From: Eudorina sp. 2006-703-Eu-15
Taxonomy: Eukaryota; Chlorophyta; Chlorophyceae; Chlamydomonadales; Volvocaceae
Assembly (NCBI GenBank): GCA_003117195.1
Contig: BDSI01000052.1
Coordinates: forward strand, 186,001-250,000
Length of the DNA: 64,000 nucleotides
Reading direction: 5' to 3'
Shown here: positions 32,788 to 45,600 of the stretch, in pieces
How the letters are laid out: each line of letters starts with the position of its first letter
Numbering within the stretch: position 1 is the first letter of the stretch
The notes under the pieces: model-generated
The model's database searches: none
Told to the model about the DNA's origin: nothing
Seen by the model: only the letters and a program-made list of their open reading frames with translations
Position numbers and translations under genes: made by a program

Positions 32788-35700
32788 GGCCGGCGGCGGC
32801 CGCACCCGCTGGCCCCGGACAACGGCGACACTGAACCGTGCAGACCCGAGGATGCACCTCTCGGGGGGCGATGGGCCGGTCTCGGCGCCGTGCGGCGCAC
32901 GACGGCGGTGGCGGCGGGCGGCGGTGTGGGTGTGCTTGTATCGCTCATGAGCGCGCGTGGGGCCACGCCGGTCAAATCGTCGCGCCGGACAGGAGCTGCA
33001 CCCGTCGCGGCGCCTCGCGGCCCCTCGCGTGCACCGACAGCGGGGTGTGGGGACACAGCAGCGGCTCCTTGGGCTCCGCGCACACAAGGCGGGGTCTCTT
33101 ATCTAAACACAAGGGGGGGCCGCTCCCGGTGGCGCCCTGCGCCCTGCAGCCTGCCTTCGGCCCGCGTCTCGACGTCCGCACAGGGCCCCACCGCAGGGCG
33201 CGGATTACCTCGCTCTTGACAGCTTTTGACCGTCTTGACTGACACAGACCGATCAAGGAATAACTGACGGGCCGACGGGCTGGCTGTTGTGGCTCATTGA
33301 CAGGCTTGGGAGTCCTGCATGCTGACAGAAGGCGGAAGGAAGGCAACGGAAGCTGCGACCTGCGACCTGGTCTGTGTGAGCTTCCGACGGGTGGTGGGTG
33401 GCGCCGTCGGAGTGGAGGTCGTTCCGTCGGTCGGTCTGTCCTTGTGGGGCCCGAAAGCGCAACCCGATATCATCGTGTTAATCCTATCCAATAAAGGAGG
33501 AGCCGCCGCCCAGGGGGGCCCTTCCACTCGCTTTCGGCCCAACAAGGACGCCCGCACCGCACCGCACCTGCCACCGCACCGCACCTGCCACCGCACCGCA
33601 CCTGCCACCGCACCGCACCGCACCTGCGGCCCCCTCCAGTGACCCCTCTCAGACTGCATCACACACCGCATCCCAAGGGACCGTAACGACACATGCTCAT
33701 ATGCGTCGCGGCAGACCGTGGCCTGGCACACCATGGAGCCGGCTTCAGAACCCCTGGTTAGAACTCCATTGCCATTCGGCGCGCCCGTCCGCAAGGCGAT
33801 GAGCGACAGCTGCTGCTGCGGTGGTGGGGGTGGGCTTAGGTTTCGTGGCTCCAGGGCTTGTGGGGGTGGGGGTCGTCGTCGCCGGCCTGTCGTCGGTGCC
33901 TGAATCGGCACGTGAGCTTATGTGTGGCACTGGTGGTTTCCAGGGTCGTGGTGGCGGTAGGGTGGGTGGGGGTGGTAAGGGCGAGAGGCGAGAGGGTTGC
34001 GCCTCCCTGCCTGCAGGGGGCTGTCCAGCGTCACGGCCGCTTGCGGTGCGGGCGGGGATGTCGCTCGCCGAGGCCACAGGCTGGGGTCGCCTCGGAGGCG
34101 GGAAGGTATCACGGCCAGGGAGGTTGTCTCCTCATTTCGTGCGAGGAATGATATGCCGCTTGGTGATGGCGAGCCCTGACAGCCACCACAGTTCGAGTGT
34201 GTCCACCTTCATTTCTGTACCCCCTGCATGCTGCCCCAAGTGCACGCGTTTGCTTCATTCGTCGGCGCGGTGTGTATGTGTGTGGATGTGGAGTGGTGCA
34301 TCGCAGAGCGTAAAGAGCGGGTGCCCGTCGGGTGTGTGTTCCCCTCGCGCGGCTCTTCGGTACGACAGGGCGTACCAGCGGCGGCGTCGCGTCTCCATCT
34401 CTCTTGCCATGTCATGTCATGCGAGGGTTTCACTGCTGTGAGGGTGAACGAAGAAATGGGCGATGCCCCTAAGACGCATGTGCACTCTGGGCCCCTTCAG
34501 CGTCGTGTGTGTGCGTGTGTGTGTTTGCAGGTGCGTGGATGTGTGTATGTGTGTGTGTTTGGCGGACCTTGGGCCGGGCGGCGTGTGTGTGTCTGCAAAG
34601 CGACCCGGCGCTAGTGTAAAACGAAACCGAGGCCTGTGTGCGTTGTGTGTTGGGTTCCCTGCTCCATATGTGCTGTGCTGTGTACTGCACGGGCCGGGCG
34701 CCCTGCTGAGCGCGTATGTGGGTGGACTGCGGGGGCCGGGGGGCCGCCCCGGCGCACTGCGTTATGGCGCGGTGCGGCGCATATGTGTGCGGCTGTGGAC
34801 GTGGACGTGGGGCTGGCCCTCTGTGGCTTGGCACCTGCGACCCATCCCTGCCCGGAGCGCATCGACCTGCGAGTGCGAGTGCGAGTGGGACTTGGTTTCA
34901 GGGCGCCCCCGCCGAGTGTCTGCAGTGGGGGAGGCGGGGCGGGGCGGTACCTGTCTCGCGCTTGCACACGGGGCGGGGTGGAGGGGAGAGTGGAGGAAGC
35001 TTGGGAACGCGCGGAGCGGGGATGACTGAAAACTGGGCACACTGGCGTGTCGCGCGCGAGCTCGTGGTCATGAGGGAGGGAGGGGAGGGAGAGATGACGG
35101 CGGGCGGCGAAGGTTCGCCTTCGACAATGTCCAGCAGGGCCCAGCGGGCCCGCACACCGGCATCAGGGAACCGTTGGTCGAGGCGGCGGCGGCGGGTCGG
35201 GGTGTCTGTGTGTTTGGGGGAGGGGGGGCCGTGTGGGGGTGAGGAGAAGATTCCGTCATTGTGAGCTCTGGAGGGCGTTGGGAGGAGGACGTGGGCACGC
35301 GGGCCGCCCGGCGCCTGGGAGAGAGGTCCGCCCAGGTTCGAGTCCGTTGCGGGTATCATACCCCGTCTCTCTCGCCTTGTCGTACAGGCGGCTGCAGCAG
35401 TGGCGGCTGCAGCAGTGGGCTGCAGCAGTGGGCTGCAGCAGTGCCGTCTCTCCCCATACTGTCGCATATACCCACATAGTTTGTGTATGTGTGTTACGTG
35501 CGTTCAAGACTCGCGGCGTGGCGTGGGTTCGCCGTGGGTTGGATGTAGGGGAGGAGCCGACCCCATTGCAGCCAGCGTGCAACCAGTACTCCCGCTGGGC
35601 CGGTGAGGATGCGGCCAAAGGTACATAGCCTCCCGCCTTCCCCCCGTGTATGACGGCTCCAGGGGGACTGCACGCAGCCGAGTCCGTCGGGAGGGCCTTG

Positions 35701-37359
35701 CCGCTGAACAAGGAGAGGATGCGGCCAAAGGTGTATCACCGGCGGAGGAACGCGGGGGTCTGAAGGCCGTGGTCCGGGATGTGACGGGATCTCGTGCTTA
35801 CCAGCAGCGCCGTCCCAGGAATAAGGGAGCCGCGCTGTCTGTCCCTTCAATTTCATATCTTGGCCGCGTCCACCGCGGCGCCCATATACGTGTGGTATTA
35901 TGGTATCTACGCTCCTTACCCATAATATGTTGTGTGCTTTTCAGTCCGGGTGTGTCGGGTGTGGTTTATGCTGGTTGTGCCTTGTGCGTGTGTGGACGAT
36001 AGCGTCACCCGCGGCTGTGTCCCTGCGGCTGCTGTGGGCGGAAAATCGCGGTCGTGGCTCGGGTGCCGCGTAGAGCACGGCACTACTGCCACCTCCCGCC
36101 AATACCGCTGGATACCTGTAGGGGCCGCACACCCGCAGCAGGCCGACCCGGTTGGGGCATGGTTTCCCTCGCGGCGGGGCTTCCACAAAAGCGGTGGGGG
36201 GGGGCCCGCAATATATTTAACATGGACCGGCTTGTATGGCCCCCCTGGACCGGCGTCTATGCCACCCCCTGGAGCGACGTGTCCGTGTCGCCATCGCAGG
36301 GCCCCCTCCCCCGCCCCGGGGGCCAGTGACGGGGGGTTCAGGCGATGGACGAGGGCGCAGGCAGAGGGGGACCGCTGCGAGCGCGGGCGGGGGTTAGTTC
36401 GCCCGGCGCGCGGCCGCACTCGATCCGCCGACCGCGGGTCGGCCAATGGAAAGCGGCTGGAGCAGTCGGCATTGCGGGGCCCGAATGTCGGGAGGCGGGT
36501 ACCTTCGGTAGCGCGGCGGCACCGGCCTCCAGGGACCGTCCAACCACCGCCTCTCCTCACCCCACTGGCGCGCGCCGTACGCCCGCCCTACAGCACCGAG
36601 TGGACACGCCCACACGCCGGGGAGGGCACGGCCCGGCGGGAGCGATAAGGCGCCCCCCGCCCCCGCCCTAAGGGGGGAGCGAGGCGCCTGCCTCAAATTG
36701 TTTCTCAACGCAGGAAATCTCCCCACGCGGAAGTCTCACCCCTGCCACGTCTCATCGAGCGGTCCGCGTCTGTACTGGCTCCAGATGATCTGTACATTTT
36801 GCACCGCGACGTACGCGTCGGCGACCCGTGCGACACCCCAACCCTTGACGTCTCACCCCACCACCGCGCAAGTCCATCTCCTCAGCGTGCTGGGCTGGTT
36901 GTAGCCTGGCTGCCTGCCGTGCACGCCATGCACAAGCAAGGGTGCTGCACTAGGCCATGCGACGTAGCTGTCAAAGGGGCTCAGCTCTGTGCTGCAGCAG
37001 AGCGGCCCCGGTGCCCAGAGCCCCTGCACAGCAGCCCGCCATCCCCGACTTGGCGGCCCTCCCTCGGCCCCCCATCCTTCCCTCCCGCCCGCCCTCCCTC
37101 AGGACCCAAACCCAGGACAGCTGTTCCCTCACTCACGCCCTCCCTAGAGCACATCCCAAACATACCTTGTCCTGAACCCACCTGCGAGGGTTGGCAGAGC
37201 CCCCCTCCGCGCTCTCGGGTCTCTGCCCCTGTGTGTGGGACGCACCGCCGGCGCGTGGAGGAGAGTTACCGGGACTGCAGGTCGGTGAGGCTGCCTGCAC
37301 TCCGCCCTCTGATCCTCCAGACCAGAGGGAGTCCATCGCGGGCTCGCGTCCTGATCCGC

Positions 37360-37456
37360 CTCCGCCGCCGCCACCGCCGCCGCCACCGCCGCCGCCGCCG
37401 CCGCCACCGCCGCCACCGCCACCGCCGCCGCCACCACCGCCGCCGCCGCCGCCCGA
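37360..37456. repeat. CCG/CCACCG microsatellite
   Basis: About 95 bp of nearly pure CCG triplets with CCA variants. The frames through it read as poly-Pro on plus and poly-Gly on minus; neither belongs to a gene I can support. Confidence 0.9.
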
Positions 37457-37934
37457 CATATACCGCGCTGCTCACTGAAGCGCTTGGCCTGATGGGACCA
37501 TCGCCAGATGGCAAGGGCATGAGCAGGCTATCATCATGTACCCTGCCACGAAAGCAGCAAGTAAACGCGAGCGCGAGGAGCTTCCTTGGAGCGGCTTATG
37601 GGATTGCGCCAAATCAACGAGGGGGGTGTTTGCATGTATCGTCTCTCTGTCGCGTTGCAGGCCTATGCAGAGGGCTAAGGGCGGCCCAGCGCTTGGGTTG
37701 TCTCTCCCGGCCGGCCGGCCGGCAGCCCTGAGGGCCACAAGCAGGCAGGATACTTCGAGGCAGCAACCGGGCGGCAGGATATGTGGCGAGCGGCGCAGGA
37801 TCCAGCAGGGATCCAACAGCTAAGCGCTACTAATCGGGACCGAATGTGGAGTTGCAGTTGCCTGGGGTGAGACCCAGTCCCAAGGGCTACTGGGTGCGGC
37901 GGGTTACAATGGCGGGATGAGCTCGTGGTCCTCA

Positions 37935-37980
37935 GGCACCACAAACTGGTGGGTGACGGGCTCGAATCCCGTGAGCACCG
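37935..37980 (+). other. tRNA-like pol III B-box fragment, plus copy
   Basis: The stretch acaaactggtgggtgacggg is followed by ctcgaatcccgt, which forms a T-arm-like stem-loop and resembles a pol III B box. The rest does not fold as a full tRNA: no matching acceptor stem is found. It shares about 40 bp with the inverted copy at 38331-38370. A tRNA-derived SINE fragment is the best guess. Confidence 0.35.
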
Positions 37981-38330
37981 ACACAAGGGGATGGCAAGAT
38001 GGGAGTAGGTGGCCAGCACCGTGCTGACCACGATCACCACCCTCATCTCACCTGCGCACGCACGCACATTCCTCAGCCAGGTGGCGGCGGCTCTCTCTGT
38101 GGGCTGGCTGGCTGGCTGGCTGGAGGCTGCAGCCCGGCTCCTTGCCTGCTGCTGTCTGGCCAACCCCCCACCCCCCTTCCACGCGCCGCCCCTCGCCAGC
38201 CCGGAATGGTACAGGTTCGCAGGGCGCCGAGGTCTGCTACTGTGGATTCCCTGTCCTGCAACAGAAAGCCTTCTAAGCCTGGGCGGCTACTATCAGTGCC
38301 TACTACCACCATGTCGTAGTTCCCAGCATT

Positions 38331-38370
38331 GACGGGATTCGAACCCGTCACCCACCAGTTTGTGGGTGCT
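38331..38370 (-). other. tRNA-like pol III B-box fragment, minus copy
   Basis: On the minus strand acaaactggtgggtgacggg runs into ttcgaatcccgtc, a perfect 5-bp T-arm stem with a TTCGAAT loop. The 3' flank (caatgct) has no complementary 5' acceptor strand nearby, so it is not a complete tRNA gene. It is an inverted partner of the copy near 37935. Confidence 0.4.
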
Positions 38371-38689
38371 GCCGACGGAACGCCAGTCCAGCTCACAACC
38401 CTCTCCACAACCTTTTCAGGCGCACAGGGCCTCAACCGTCGCGCCAGCCCGGCAAGGGCACACCGCGCGCTTGGGCTCTCGGCCAAGCAAGTGTTCGGTG
38501 TTTCTTGAAGCACAGCAACGCAGTCATCCCTCCGTCATGCCTGAACTCCCCCCTCTGCAAAGGGTTAGCCAAATGGCTAGCACAAAGACTGCTCGCGGCC
38601 GTATTATTGCGCCAGGCCTGGCGGGATGGATACATCGTTGCAAACACAGCCTAGTTACAAGATACTCGATCCCTGGCCGAGTGCACGAA

Positions 38690-39020
38690 GCTGGCCAAGG
38701 ACACGTCATGCAGGGACAGATGCGGGTGGGGCGCACGGGGCCCCAACCGCTGCTGCACGCCCGGCCTGCAAGGCAAGTTGCGCGGGCGCCTGGTCGGGCG
38801 TCCGTTACTTCTTGGAGCCCAGCAACACAATCAAAGCCACGGGGTCTGAGCGCTCTTGGTCTTCGCAGGCCTGCAAAGCAGCGAGACAAAGGGCGGTCGA
38901 GGAGAGAAAGATGGGTGTCAGCGAAGGGGTATCAACCGATATACGACGAAGGGACGCAAGAGCAGCAACGCGGAAGGGGGCCTAGCAGCGGAGCTGGCCA
39001 AGGACACGTCATGCAGGGAT
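38690..39020. repeat. Direct repeat pair 303 bp apart
   Basis: A block of about 26 bp, beginning ctggccaaggacacgtcatg and ending caggga, occurs at 38691 and again at 38994 in the same orientation. It may mark a local duplication or element ends; nothing coding is recognised between them. Confidence 0.6.
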
Positions 39021-41959
39021 ACGGTAGATGCGTTGGGTTTGGCTGGCTGACGTCGAGTGGTGTCCGACTTATAGTGAACGTTCCAGCGATGACGTAGCAA
39101 ATGGCACAGGTCAAGCTGCCCGTGTACTTGGACACCGCCGATATGAGACTGAGACTGACACACACTGAAGTGCAGCTCGCCCCTCAGCTGCGTGTTGTTG
39201 CGATACGGTACGTCCCGCCTGGTTCCGCAGCAAGCCATGCAGGTGACCGGTCAGTCGGGTTACCTGCTGCACGAGGAGCGAGGGCACGGAGGTTGACGCG
39301 CAGGGCAACTGTCATGCGTTCTGATATGCATGGAATGCCTTGGAGACCTGCAATGTTACGTTTCGTCCAATCCAAAAAGCGTACTTCCGCTTGCCAACCG
39401 CACGCATGTCATGTCCAAATTAAACCATCTCGCGTTCCGCATTTCCTGAGTTCATTGCTGCAGTTGAGCTGAATGGCATTCCCTCGCGACGTTTAGAGCG
39501 TCCACACTCCATAAACCAGAAGTCACCAAGTAGCGCTGTAGCGACGTCGCCGTCGCCACGAAGCCGACACCAACAACGCTTCCAGAAAAATTCAATTGTG
39601 ATCATGAAAATGAAATAATACAGCGAACGGCCATTTCGGCACGGATGAGGGGCCTAAGCATGAGTTGTGAACGGAACCTTTCGGAACCATCGAACGTCTC
39701 ATGCAGATGAATCGATTTCGGGAACTTACCATCATTGTATGATTCTGTTCAGCTGCGACTGAAGGGCCTCACACAGACCGTGACCACATTCCCAAAACGT
39801 TTGCCTCGCCTCAGCTCAGCCGAACGATTCAAGCATACAAAAGCATAAGCTACCCGTACATCAGAAAGTATGTAGCAACAATTCAGCCGAAGATGCAAGT
39901 GCTTCGGGATCGGAAGCGAGAATGCAAAATAAATTCTGCAAAGATCTAATCTTACAATGACAAATTGTTTCTGCTGCTGTATGTGGAAAGATGTGTGCCG
40001 TGCAGGAAGCCAGCTTGCACTGCCGTGCAAGATGACAAGGTCACTACTGCTGGTCGTGACTGCTGGTTCCTCAACGGTTTCGTGCTGATTTTGTGTACGT
40101 CTGGTGTTGGGACACAGGTCCGCGCCAATGCCTACCACGGAGCTTTATGAGACTAGCGTTTGTGAATGGCGCGGTACACCCGAATGAAGGAAAGACACCG
40201 GATGCGTCAATGTGTGGTCTGCACTTTTATATGCTCTACTTTCATCCGAGCTCCCTGCCTTAGGCCGAGAAAACATGGCTGCGCATGACGGACGGTTCTG
40301 TTAGCGTCCCAACCCTTCCCAACTACCGTATGTACCCGGGTGATGGTTGTTCACTTGGAACTATTCCCAATATTTAAGGACGTGATATCAAAGGCAAAAC
40401 CCCGCCGTGCTGGTGCAGGCGCTGCTGGACAACGGCGCACTCGGTGCGCCCCCGACGTACCTCCGCGGGTCCACAGGAAGTGCACTGCGGTGTCATCCAC
40501 CCCGCCCGGTCGCCTCCATGTACGGAAATACACACACGCCTTCACTGAGAATGCCCCAAACCCAACCACTTCCGCCCCCTTAACCAGCGAGAGGCCCCGC
40601 CCCAGGGCAACCCAGGCACCCTGGCGGCAGCTAGCCGGGACGACCGCTGTGCATCGGCCGCTCGTAAGTCAGCTCAGGTCACATACACACAAACGCAGAT
40701 TGGGATGTGGATGTCTTGTTGGGGTGACCGAGACCCTGCGAGGCGGTACCGACGCGCCGCTCGATGCCGCAACCCATTTCGGTGAGTCTGTCCAACGCGG
40801 CCGGCGACCGCGGATTACCGCGGATTACCGCGTCGCCGATGCCCGTACCCGTGCGGACCACCACGGCTGACCCCCGAAAGAAGACGGGAGACGGAAGGGA
40901 GCACCGACGTGACCGACCGCAAATAAACGTGCGGTCCAAGGCCAAACGCACCAGCACATGCGCCGTCTGTCCGACACCGGCATGACACGACACGACACGA
41001 CACAACACAGCACAGCATGCATGTGTCGCAAACACTCAAGAACACGACCGAAGAAGAATGCTCTCTTTGCACCTACGGCACCTAGACGACAGTATCATCA
41101 AAGCGAAGAGCACGGCACAGCCCAAGCAAACAAACGCACCACGCAGGCGGCGGCGCCAATGCCCCCGGCCACGGTCAGACCCAAGCCGCCGCCAGATGCA
41201 CCCTGCCGCAGTCCACGCCGCGCCGTGACGAGCCCGACTCGGTGACGCGCCACCGAAGACGCCCCCCTCCCGCCCGGCCCCCCTTCCCCCATCCCACAAT
41301 GCAAGTACGCAGTGCGCAGGCGGCCCATGTCTGTTAGTTTCTGATCTGCAACCGTTTCTGATCTGCAACCTTGGTTGCTTGGTATCGATCGCTACGGAAT
41401 GGAAGGTACGGGAAGGCCACCGAACGTAAGCAAGTCATTGCTGCGCGACAGGCATGTCAGCACCAAGGCGGGCCGGACGAAGACGCCGGACCGACCAGCC
41501 CGCCTGGCTCGTCCCCCGCGGGCTCCCCAGTCCTCACCCGGCAGAGCACCCGACAGGCGCCTCCACTAACAGGCGCCTCCACATCACCCTCATCTCCCGG
41601 TTTGGTCTCGGTTAGATCTCGCCCTCCCCAACCCACAACCATGGACTCACGTCCGTCCGAGTTACCGTTCCTGAACACCACACCGTTACGAACAGCCGCT
41701 GGCAGCCCTGTTGCAACCCTGTTGCAGCCCGTGCAGCATCAGCACCAGCATCAGCAGCAACGGCCCAACGTCGACCCGTCCATTTGCTCTCCTGACTCGT
41801 GTACCACACATCGTAGACTGCCGTGCCGTCCTGTGCTAAGCACCCCCAAAACATCCGTCCTGCTCCCGACGCACATCGGGCCGGACTCATGTCCCACCGC
41901 AGCTGCGCTTCCACCCGCTGTGCCGCCGGCGCCAGTTGGGTGGCCGAGCGCCCAACCGG

Positions 41960-42020
41960 CAGCCCAGCCCAGCCCAGCCCAGCCCAGCCCAGCCCAGCCC
42001 AGCCCAGCCCAGCCCAGCCC
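41960..42020. repeat. agccc tandem repeat
   Basis: About eleven copies of the 5-bp unit agccc. A second short array of agaagagcag units follows at 42200-42240, and a cccccg array lies at 42590-42655. All three are just downstream of the MED16 stop codon on the minus strand. Confidence 0.85.
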
Positions 42021-42678
42021 GTTCAATTCAATTCGCGAGCCAACCAAACCGGCTTGCCTGCCGTACATGCATGATTCACAGCCGATCGCTCCATCCCCTG
42101 CAACTGCCGTCGGTCTCACCTTTGTCTCTGACGGAGTAGCGCTTTGACGCGCCCGGGCGCCCACCCCGCCCACCACTGCCGGCCCCATCCCCAGAGCAAA
42201 GCAGAGCAGAGAAGAGCAGAGAAGAGCAGAGAAGAGCAGAGCGAGGGCTTCTGGCGGCCCGCACCTAGGCCCCGACCCGGCAGCTCGCAGCCCGGCCCCG
42301 TCTCCCCCCTCCCCCGCCGCGACTTGGGCTGGACCCGACCGCCGCGGCCCGGGTGGCGAGGAAGCGCCCGCAGCGGCACTGACCCACAGGCGGGCCGCCG
42401 CCACCCGCCCCGCCTTCCGTGGGTTGGGACATCCCCTGCCCCGCCGCTGATCCGTGGCCGGCCCCATGGGGCCTCCTAGCGGCCGCGCCCCCGCCCTGGT
42501 GCCGCGCCAGTCCTCGGGCTCCTTGCCCCCCCCCACGGGCACCGACCCGGCCCCGGCCCCGACAGGTGGCGGAGCAATGGAGGCATTGCTCCCGCCCCCG
42601 CCCCCGCCCCCGCCCCCGCCCCCGTCCCCGCCCCCGCCCCCGCCCCCGCCCCCGCCCGCCCGCCCGGGTGCCTTGCTC

Positions 42679-45600
42679 TCAGTACTCGAGGTCCTGTTCC
42701 AGGCCCAGCCGCGCCCGCTTCCACTGCGAGCCCAGCTCCGCGGGGGGCGCCAGACACACCCAGGCGCGCTGCACGGCGGCCAGCAGCGGCGGCAGGTTGC
42801 GGCGCGAGGCGGCGGCGCCCACGCCCGGCCCCATCTGCGCGGTGACGGCCCCCACCGCCGCCGCGCCCTCCAGGCTCCAGGAGGCGCCCGGGGGCAGCGG
42901 CACCGACGTCAGGCAGTCCACCAGCGTGCCTGCGTGAATGATGAAGGATGGGGTCCAAACAGGACATTGGGGAGCAAACAGGGTCATTGGGGTAGGGGGG
43001 ATGCGGGGTTTCCGTTTCCGAGGGAGACAGCGGAGGCGGAATGTCCAGCTCTCGGCGCGGTAGGGGGGTCGGGAGAGGGGCCGCCGGTGGGTGGCCGCAG
43101 TGACACGAGGTGGGTGGCCGCAGTGACAAGAGCAGCACCCTACCATACACGGCCCCACTCCGTACAAGGATGGATCCTCACCAGGCCAGGATCAGAACCC
43201 CCGCTCCCCATCTCACCACCCATCAGCCATCACCCTCCGACTCCTCCCCGCCGCAGATGACACGCCCGCGCCCCCGCAGGTGCCCCCCGCATCACCCCCC
43301 CGCATCACCCCCCTGCTGCCACCGCCCCGGAATTGGGGCATGGCCGCCCCGGCATCCCGGCATGCCCGAGCTAACCACAGGCCTGGCGCTGCCGTGCCGG
43401 CCCAGCACAGCACAGCCCGACCGACATCAGGACGCCCCCCGGGGTCCGGCCTCCGGGATCCGGCCCCGGTCCGGTCCCCCCCCGGGGTCCGGCCTCCGGG
43501 GTCCGGCCCGGAGACCTCGAGGGGACCTCACTTTGGGCGTTGGCCCACAGCGGCGCCGAGCTCCCCAGCGCCAGCGCCGCGCCGCGCTGCCGCCGCCACC
43601 GCTGCCGCTGCCGGCTGCTGACGTACTGCGTGAAGATGTGGCGGTGCAGCTCCAGGGGCGGTGCCGGGGCCCTGCGATGCGCGGCGGTGGGGTGAGGTGA
43701 GGTGAGGTGGGTTGGGGTGGGGTGGGGTGGGGAGAGACACAAGAGGCAGTCGCCCCCAAGCGGTTAGCGACGGCCCCCACCCCACCAGCCGGGACTCCGC
43801 ACAGTGCCGTAATCCGAGCCAGCTGCCGGTGGGTCAGCTGCAGTTAAGCACGGCGCATCGGCTGCTCAACATCACATCACATCACATCACATCACATCAC
43901 ATCACATCACATCACATCACATCACATCACATCACATCACATCACATCACATCACATCACATCACATCACATCACATCACATCACATCACATCACATCAC
44001 ATCACATCACATCACATCACATCACATCACATCACATCACATCACATCACATCACATCACATCACATCACATCACATCACATCACATCACATCACATCAC
44101 ATCACATCACATCACATCACATCACATCACATCACATCACATCACATCACATCACATCACATCACATCACATCACATCACATCACATCACATCACATCAC
44201 ATCACATCACATCACATCACATCACATCACATCACATCACATCACATCACATCACATCACATCACATCACATCACATCACATCACATCACATCACATCAC
44301 ATCACATCACATCACATCACATCACATCACATCACATCACATCACATCACATCTGGGCCACCCGAGCCGTGACGAGACCGTCCCGCCACGCAGCCGCCGG
44401 CGGAGCCCCCGCGAGTCAGACCCGGCCGCTGCGCGTGCTGGGCGAGCCTGCTTCACCCCCTTTTGTCAATTAAGACAGCCTGCCTTCCCCCCTTCCCCCG
44501 CGGCCTCTTCTCGCTGCTCGTCCTCACGTGATGCCCCCCGCTCCCACGTGATGCCCCCCCCCCCGCCCCGATTCCTACACCCCGCCCCGTGACGCCCCCC
44601 GGCTGCGCTGTCCCAACCACCCCTCCCCCCATACCCGCATTCGGCTCCTTACACCCCCTCCCCCTCCCCTCCCCTCCTCCTCCGCACCTGAAGCCCATCC
44701 ACAGCTTCCTGGCCGCCGCGTTGGGCGCCTGGCGGGGGTCCAGCAGCTGCGCCTGCAGCCCCAGTGCCCGGTAGCGCTCCAGGAAGGTCTCCCGGCTCAT
44801 GGAGAAGAAGTGGACATGCTTGCTCAGCTCGTCGCTGCGGAAGACCTGCGGGCGGGAGGGTATAGGAAATTGGAAGACATATTTAGACTGCGCTGCTGCG
44901 GAAGGGGGAGCGGCGGGTGCGTTGAAGGGGTGTTGGGTAGGAAGACGGCCCCCTCCACCCCCGTGTGTGTGTGTGGGGGGGGGGGGGGGGGGGCTGCGTC
45001 ATGACCCGGTCGCCGTGCGCCCGGTGGGTATCTGGGGTGCTGCACGCGGGACGTGGGTCGTTGGGTTGGTCGATGGTTGGGTGGGTTAGGCTAAGGGTCG
45101 TAATGAAAACCGAATCCAGCCCGGGCACACCCAACGTACGTAGTGGGTCGTTGGGTGGGATGGGTGGGATGGGTGGGATGGGTGGGATGGGTGGGATGGG
45201 TGGGATGGGTGGGATGGGTGGGATGGGTGGGATGGGTGGGATGGGTGGGATGGGTGGGATGGGTGGGATGGGTGGGATGGGTGGGATGGGTGGGATGGGT
45301 GGATGGGTGGGATGGGTGGGATGGGTGGGATGGGTGGGATGGGTGGGATGGGTGGGATGGGTGGGATGGGTGGGATGGGTGGGATGGGTGGGATGGGTGG
45401 GATGGGTGGGATGGGTGGGATGGGTGGGATGGGTGGGATGGGTGGGATGGGTGGGATGGGTGGGGTGGGTGGGGTGGGTGGGGTGGGTGGGGTGGGTGGG
45501 ATGGGTGGGATGGGTGGGTGGGTGGGTCCCTACCTGGGCCAGCAGCCCCGGCGTCATGATTCCCTTGGCGCGGCAGTAGTGCAGGTGGAAGGGCCCGGGG

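Larger units (their letters stand above)
32788..42678. other. About 10 kb with no supportable gene
   Basis: This lies between the convergent ends of the Myb-PHD gene and MED16. A TGTAA at 34615-34619 could be the former's distant poly(A) signal. It holds G/T-rich stretches (34260-34600), 17-bp caccgcaccgcacctgc repeats (33550-33630), a duplicated gaggatgcggccaaaggt (35606 and 35714), a CCG array (37360-37455), tRNA-like B-box fragments (about 37935 and 38331) and agccc repeats near MED16. Many long frames occur on both strands but none shows a recognisable domain, splice-consistent join or credible start. Part of it is probably long 3' UTR sequence. Confidence 0.5.

Noticed and set aside
36799..37731. 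310-residue plus frame crossing the CCG array
   Set aside because: Low-complexity His/Arg/Pro sequence with no domain, start context or splice partner.
37935..38370. Complete tRNA genes
   Set aside because: T-arm-like hairpins are present, but no acceptor-stem complement or anticodon arm can be paired in either copy.
38360..39097. 245-residue plus frame
   Set aside because: It spans the direct-repeat pair and B-box fragment, lacks any domain and shows a duplicated segment caused by the DNA repeat.
43712..44473. 253-residue plus frame of His-His-Ile-Thr-Ser repeats
   Set aside because: Direct product of the ATCAC microsatellite inside a MED16 intron.
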